Shown here piece after piece: positions 59,834 through 64,000 of a DNA stretch of 64,000 bases. Under the pieces are notes generated by a model, which made no database searches, was not told the DNA's origin, and saw only the letters and a list, made by a program, of their open reading frames with translations. Made by a program: the position numbers and the translations under genes. Positions within the stretch are counted from its first letter, which is position 1. Every line of letters starts with the position of its first letter. This DNA comes from Mycobacterium sp. PS03-16 (lineage in GTDB: Bacteria; Actinomycetota; Actinomycetes; Mycobacteriales; Mycobacteriaceae): contig NZ_SPQO01000006.1 of NCBI RefSeq assembly GCF_004570325.1, forward strand, positions 156,805 through 220,804, written 5' to 3'.

Positions 59834-60982
59834 TTAAAGCCCGAGCGACTTGGCGATGATCACCTTCATCACCTCGCTGGTGCCCGCATAGATGCGCGCC
59901 ACGCGGGCGTCGTTGTACAGCCGGGCGATCGGATACTCCATCATGTACCCGTAGCCGCCGAACAGCTGCAGGCACCTGTCCACCGCGCGGGCCTGCATCT
60001 CGGTGCAGAACAGTTTGACCCGGGCGGCGTCCTCGCGGGACAGCACGCCGTCGACGTGGTCGAGCACCGCGCGGTCGAGCATCGCCTGGGCGGCCTCGAT
60101 CTCGGTGGAGACGGCGGCCAGTTCGAACTTGGTGTTCTGGAACGAGGCGACCGGGGTGCCGAACGCGGTGCGGTTCTTGACGTAGTCGATGGTCACGTGC
60201 AGCGCCGAACGCGCCTGCGCGACCGACCCGACCGCAACCGTCAACCGCTCCTGCGGCAGATTGTGGCCGAGGTACCCGAACGCCTCGCCCTCCTCCCCCA
60301 GCAGGTTCGCCGCGGGCACCCGGACGTCGGTGAACGACAGTTCCGCGGTGTCCTGCACCTTGCAACCCATCTTCTCCAGTTCCCGGCCGCGCTCGAAGCC
60401 GGGCATACCGTCCTCGACCACCAGCAGAGACAGGCCGTGGCGCCGGTTGTCCGGATCGGTCGAGGTGCGGGCGACCACGATCACCAGGTCGGCCTGGATT
60501 CCCCCGGTGATGAATGTCTTGGCGCCGTTGACGACGTAGTGGTCGCCGTCCCGCACCGCCGTGGTCCGCATCCCCGCCAGGTCCGAGCCGGTTCCCGGTT
60601 CGGTCATCGCGATCGCCGTGAGCAATGTGCCCGCCGCCAGTCCGGGAAACCAGCGGCCCCGCTGTTCGGCACTCGCATAGCGCAGGAAGTACGGGAGGAT
60701 GACCTCGAGCTGGGTGCGCACCGTCGACAGCGTCACCAGCGCGCGGGCGGCCTCCTCCTGCAGCACGACGTTGTAGCGATAGTCATCGACTCCCGCACCT
60801 CCGTACTCCTCGGGGATCGCCATACCCAGCATGCCGAGTGCACCCATCTGCTTGAACACGTCGCGCGGCATGCGGCCGGCCTTCTCCCACTGCGGGTAGT
60901 GGGGAACCACCTCTTTGTCGACGAAGTCGCGGGCCAGCGCCCGGAACGCGGCGTGGTCGTCGGTGAACAGCTCTCGGCGCAT
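59834..60982 (-). CDS. Acyl-CoA dehydrogenase (FadE)
   Basis: 382 residues from ATG 60982. MTEPGTGSDLAGM, VNGAKTFITGG, LPQERLTVA and LFGGYGYMMEYPIARLYNDA followed by YAGTSEVMK form a complete stand-alone ACAD. It is the last gene of a minus-strand unit with a thiolase, a CoA-transferase and an SDR, and would give the enoyl-CoA. No hydratase is next to it. Confidence 0.95.
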   Translation of the reverse strand: MRRELFTDDHAAFRALARDFVDKEVVPHYPQWEKAGRMPRDVFKQMGALGMLGMAIPEEYGGAGVDDYRYNVVLQEEAARALVTLSTVRTQLEVILPYFLRYASAEQRGRWFPGLAAGTLLTAIAMTEPGTGSDLAGMRTTAVRDGDHYVVNGAKTFITGGIQADLVIVVARTSTDPDNRRHGLSLLVVEDGMPGFERGRELEKMGCKVQDTAELSFTDVRVPAANLLGEEGEAFGYLGHNLPQERLTVAVGSVAQARSALHVTIDYVKNRTAFGTPVASFQNTKFELAAVSTEIEAAQAMLDRAVLDHVDGVLSREDAARVKLFCTEMQARAVDRCLQLFGGYGYMMEYPIARLYNDARVARIYAGTSEVMKVIIAKSLGL

Positions 60983-60998
60983 GCGGTGTCTCCCGGTT

Positions 60999-62147
60999 CT
61001 AGGCGATGAGCTCGACGATGGTGGCATTGGCCGTGCCGCCGCCTTCGCACATGGTCTGCAGTCCGTAACGGATCCCGTTGTCGCGCATGTGGTTCAGCAT
61101 GCGGGTCATCAGCACCGCTCCGGACGCGCCCAGCGGGTGCCCGAGTGCGATCGCCCCGCCGAGCGGGTTGAGCCGTGCCTCGGCGGCGCCGGTTTCGGCC
61201 AGCCAGGCCAGCGGCACCGGCGCGAACGCCTCGTTGACCTCGAACACACCCACCTCGTCGATCGTGACGCCCGCCCTGTGCAGCACCTTCTCGGTGGCGG
61301 GGATCGGGCCGGTGAGCATCAGCACCGGATCCGCCCCGGTGACCGCGCCCGCCCGGTACCGCGCGATCGGGGTGAGGCCGAGCTGCACGGCGTTCTCGGC
61401 GGTCATCACCAGCAGCGCGGCCGCGCCGTCGGAGATCTGCGACGAGTTGCCCGCGTGGATCACCCCGTCGTCGGTGAATGCCGGCTTGAGTCCGGCCAGC
61501 TTCTCCACCGACGTGCCGCGGCGCACCCCCTCGTCGGCCGTCACCGGCGGCCCCTCACCCGGGAAGACCGGCACGACCTGGGCGTCGAACGCACCGGTGT
61601 CCTGTGCGGCCGCGGCGAGCTCGTGCGACCGTACGGAGTACTCGTCGAGGCGGGTGCGCGAGAAGCCCCACTTCTGGGCGATCAGTTCGGCCGAGATGCC
61701 CTGGTTGAACGAGAAATCGTCGTATCGCTCGAAGACCTTGGGACCGTAGGGCGTTCCGGTCGCGCGGGCGGCCCCGAGCGGCACCCGGCTCATCACCTCG
61801 ACACCCCCGGCGACCACGACGTCCTGCTGGCCGGACATCACCGCAGCCACGGCGAAGTCGATTGCCTGCTGACTCGATCCGCAGGCGCGGTTCACGGTCG
61901 TGCCGGGGATCCGTTCGGGCCAGCCGGCGGCCAGCACGGCGTAGCGGCCGATGTTGCTCGACTGGTCGCCGACCTGGGAGACGCAGCCCCACACGACGTC
62001 GTCGACGACATCGGGTTCCAGGCCGGCGCGCAGCATCAGCTCGTTGAGCACCAGCGCCGACAGATCGGCGGCGTGCATGCCGGACAGCCCGCCGTTGCGC
62101 TTGCCGACGGGGGTGCGGACGGCCTCGACGATCACGGTCTCGCGCAT
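60999..62147 (-). CDS. Acetyl-CoA acyltransferase (FadA-type thiolase)
   Basis: 382 residues with the complete thiolase triad: NRACGSSQQA (nucleophile), GHPLGASG (histidine) and CEGGGTANA (second cysteine). FEVNEAFAPVPLAW is the usual substrate-loop signature. It would release acetyl- or propionyl-CoA in beta-oxidation. It lies between FadE and the CoA-transferase gene in one operon. Confidence 0.95.
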   Translation of the reverse strand: MRETVIVEAVRTPVGKRNGGLSGMHAADLSALVLNELMLRAGLEPDVVDDVVWGCVSQVGDQSSNIGRYAVLAAGWPERIPGTTVNRACGSSQQAIDFAVAAVMSGQQDVVVAGGVEVMSRVPLGAARATGTPYGPKVFERYDDFSFNQGISAELIAQKWGFSRTRLDEYSVRSHELAAAAQDTGAFDAQVVPVFPGEGPPVTADEGVRRGTSVEKLAGLKPAFTDDGVIHAGNSSQISDGAAALLVMTAENAVQLGLTPIARYRAGAVTGADPVLMLTGPIPATEKVLHRAGVTIDEVGVFEVNEAFAPVPLAWLAETGAAEARLNPLGGAIALGHPLGASGAVLMTRMLNHMRDNGIRYGLQTMCEGGGTANATIVELIA

Positions 62148-62162
62148 GATGGCTCCTCTCGA

Positions 62163-63377
62163 CTACGCGTAGGCGGGCCCGATCGCGCCCTGCTCGCGCA
62201 GCGCCGCGATCTCGCCGGCCGACATTCCCAACCCGCTCAGTATCGCGTCGGTGTGCTGGCCGAGCCCCGGCACCGCACCCATCGGCTGTTCGAAGCCTTC
62301 GACGACCGGCGGCGGCAACAGCGCCGAGATCTCGCCGTGGGGCGTCTCGATGGTGCGCCAGCGGTCGCGGGCGGTCAGGTGTGGGTGCGCGACCACCTCA
62401 CTGGGCACGTTGTAGCGGGAGTTGCCGATGCCGGCGTCATCGGCCGTCTTCTGGATGTGGGCCAGATCGTGTTCGGCACACCATGATCCGATCGCCTCGT
62501 CGAGGACGTCGCGGTGCGCGACCCGAGCGGCGTTGGTGGCGAAGGCAGGGTCTGCGGCCAGGTCCGGGCGGTCGATGATGTCGCGGGCCAACCGCTGCCA
62601 TTCGCGGTCGTTGGTGGTGCCGAGCACGACGGTGTGCCCGTCGCGGGTGCCGTAGGCCCCGTAGGGGGCGACCGCGGGCGAGCTCATGCCCAGCGGCTGC
62701 TGGTCGACGCCGGAGTGCTGGGTGTAGGTCAGCTGGTAGCCCATGATGTCGGTCATGGTGTCGAACAGGCTGACCGCGACTGCCGGCGCCGGTGCCGCAC
62801 CACGCCGGCCGCGGGCATAGAGCAGCGTGACGATCGACAGCGCGGCGTACAGGCCGGTCGAGATGTCGGCCACCGGCGGACCGGGTTTGGCCGGCAGCCC
62901 GGGGTGGCCGGTCACCGCGCACGCCCCGGACTCGGCCTGGATCAGCAGATCGTAGGCGCGCTTGTGCGAGATCGGGCCGCCCGCACCGTATCCGTCGATC
63001 TCGACGGGGATCACGCCCGGATGGCGGTCCTTCAGGTCGGCGGCGCCGATGCCCATCCGGGCCGTCGCGCCGGGCGCGAGGTTGGACACCAGCACGTCGG
63101 CGCGGTCGAGCAGCCGGTGCAGCACCGCCATGCCCGCGGGCGACTTGAGGTCCAGTGTGAGGGACTCCTTGCCCCGGTTGACCCACACGAAGTGGGCGGC
63201 CTGACCCTTCACCACGTCGTCGTAGTACCGGGCGAAGTCGCCGCCGGCGGGGTTCTCCACCTTGATCACCCGGGCGCCGAAGTCGGCGAGCACCCGCGTG
63301 CACATGGGCGCGGACACCGCCTGCTCGAGCGTCACGACGGTGATGCCGGCCAACGGCGCCTCGGATGAGTCGGTCAT
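62163..63377 (-). CDS. CaiB/BaiF family (type III) CoA-transferase
   Basis: 404 residues from ATG 63377 (TGATG overlap with the SDR stop). LAGITVVTLEQAVSAPMCTR at the N-terminus, FGARVIKVENP, and AYDLLIQAESG with the expected nucleophilic aspartate. It is the second such enzyme in the window. Placed with SDR, thiolase and FadE, it may activate the acid that enters this beta-oxidation step. Confidence 0.92.
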   Translation of the reverse strand: MTDSSEAPLAGITVVTLEQAVSAPMCTRVLADFGARVIKVENPAGGDFARYYDDVVKGQAAHFVWVNRGKESLTLDLKSPAGMAVLHRLLDRADVLVSNLAPGATARMGIGAADLKDRHPGVIPVEIDGYGAGGPISHKRAYDLLIQAESGACAVTGHPGLPAKPGPPVADISTGLYAALSIVTLLYARGRRGAAPAPAVAVSLFDTMTDIMGYQLTYTQHSGVDQQPLGMSSPAVAPYGAYGTRDGHTVVLGTTNDREWQRLARDIIDRPDLAADPAFATNAARVAHRDVLDEAIGSWCAEHDLAHIQKTADDAGIGNSRYNVPSEVVAHPHLTARDRWRTIETPHGEISALLPPPVVEGFEQPMGAVPGLGQHTDAILSGLGMSAGEIAALREQGAIGPAYA

Positions 63378-64000
63378 CACATCACCATGCCACCATCCAC
63401 CGGTAGCACCTGACCGGTGATGTAGGAGGCGGCGTCGGACGCCATGAACACGAACGCGCCGGCCACCTCCCCGGGTCCCGCCCACCGTTTGAGCGGGATC
63501 CGGTTCATCATGTTGGCGGCGAACTTCTCATTGGTGCGGATGGTCTCGGTCATCGGCGTCGCGGCCAGCGGGGCGAGCGCGTTGACCATGATGTTCTTCG
63601 GAGCGAGCTCACGCGCCAGCGATTTGGTGAACCCGATCAGTCCGGCCTTGGCGGCCGAGTAGTTCACCTGGCCCAGGGTGCCGGTGAGGCCCGCTGCCGA
63701 GGTCACGTTGATGACCCGGCCGGTGCCGTCGGTCGGGATGTGCGGCAGCGCCGCCTGCGTGCAGTGGAACGTCCCCATCACGTGCACGTCGAACGTCAGC
63801 CGAAACGTCTCTTCGGTCAGCTTCGGGAACATCGCCGGCGAGGTGACGCCGGCGTTGTTGACCAGGATGTGCAGTGCGCCCCCACCGAGGCCGGCCGCCT
63901 GCTCGGCGGCCGCGTCGGCGGCGGCCCGGTCCCCCACATCGAGCGGGCAGGCGTCGGCGCTCCCCCCGGCGGCGCGGATGCGGTCGGCGACGGCCGCCGC
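63377..64000 (-). CDS. FabG-like short-chain dehydrogenase (start beyond the window)
   Basis: The frame is open to the right edge, so the first part, including the TGxxxGxG loop, is missing. About 207 residues are seen: VNNAG, TSAAGLTG with the catalytic serine, YSAAK, and ITGQVLPVDGG near the end. It would act on a 3-hydroxyacyl-CoA or a ring alcohol. Operon with the CoA-transferase, thiolase and FadE. Confidence 0.9.
   Translation of the reverse strand, partial: AAAVADRIRAAGGSADACPLDVGDRAAADAAAEQAAGLGGGALHILVNNAGVTSPAMFPKLTEETFRLTFDVHVMGTFHCTQAALPHIPTDGTGRVINVTSAAGLTGTLGQVNYSAAKAGLIGFTKSLARELAPKNIMVNALAPLAATPMTETIRTNEKFAANMMNRIPLKRWAGPGEVAGAFVFMASDAASYITGQVLPVDGGMVM

Noticed and set aside
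1..64000. CRISPR arrays, insertion sequences, prophage or tRNA genes
   Set aside because: I looked for spaced direct repeats, transposase or integrase motifs and tRNA-like cloverleafs and saw none. Coding is near continuous with uniform GC-rich codon use.

Overview
The window is GC-rich, densely packed DNA from a mycobacterium, most likely an environmental fast grower of the Mycolicibacterium type. The grounds are a complete yrbE-mce operon, a haemophore-related secreted protein, a mycofactocin-type SDR, many P450s with 3Fe-4S ferredoxins, and numerous FadE, thiolase and CaiB genes. No rRNA, tRNA, CRISPR array, insertion sequence or phage gene was seen, and no gap between genes exceeds 300 bp. 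Almost every gene looks catabolic, and most are coupled by 1-17 base overlaps.

Layout. (1) 1-4.3 kb: the end of a cytochrome oxidase subunit IV-like gene, a TetR gene divergent from a P450, and four small exported proteins, one MmpS-like. (2) 4.3-19.1 kb, minus strand: one twelve-gene operon reading aldehyde dehydrogenase, CoA-transferase, DUF35 protein, thiolase, yrbEA, yrbEB, mceA to mceF. (3) 19.3-23.1 kb: two SDRs, a ferredoxin, a P450 and a haemophore-like protein. (4) 23.1-35.5 kb: a FadE pair, two amidohydrolases (one degenerate), a Rieske ferredoxin, two alpha/beta hydrolases, a NuoF-like flavoprotein with ferredoxin, a DUF35-thiolase fusion and two 3-hydroxyacid-dehydrogenase-like proteins. 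(5) 35.6-40.1 kb: three P450s and two ferredoxins. (6) 40.1-48.4 kb: two paralogous Rieske oxygenase cassettes, each with the same uncharacterised ~112-residue partner, plus a reductase, an SDR, a TauD-type dioxygenase, a carboxymuconolactone-decarboxylase-like protein, a MarR regulator and an unusual amidohydrolase. (7) 48.6-58.6 kb: an aldehyde dehydrogenase, a membrane protein resembling the eukaryotic sterol isomerase EBP, an AveC-like membrane protein, an epimerase-like SDR, and a FadE plus kinase-like pair of the ACAD11/LvaA type. (8) 58.5-64 kb: a TetR gene, FadE, thiolase, CoA-transferase and the start-less end of an SDR.

Taken together (inference), the region looks like a program for import and oxidative breakdown of a hydrophobic polycyclic or isoprenoid compound. 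Mce would handle uptake. P450s and Rieske oxygenases would functionalise the molecule. SDRs and aldehyde dehydrogenases would oxidise it to acids. CoA-transferases, FadEs, thiolases and an aldolase-like DUF35-thiolase would shorten it. No FadD-type CoA ligase and no enoyl-CoA hydratase is present here. The substrate cannot be read from sequence alone.

Two recurring operator-like palindromes tie the parts together. GAGAAT-N3-ATTCTC occurs before the mce operon, the FadE pair and a P450. ATCAAG-N2-CTTGAT, which fits the published KstR2 consensus, occurs before the Rieske, aldehyde dehydrogenase and epimerase transcription units.
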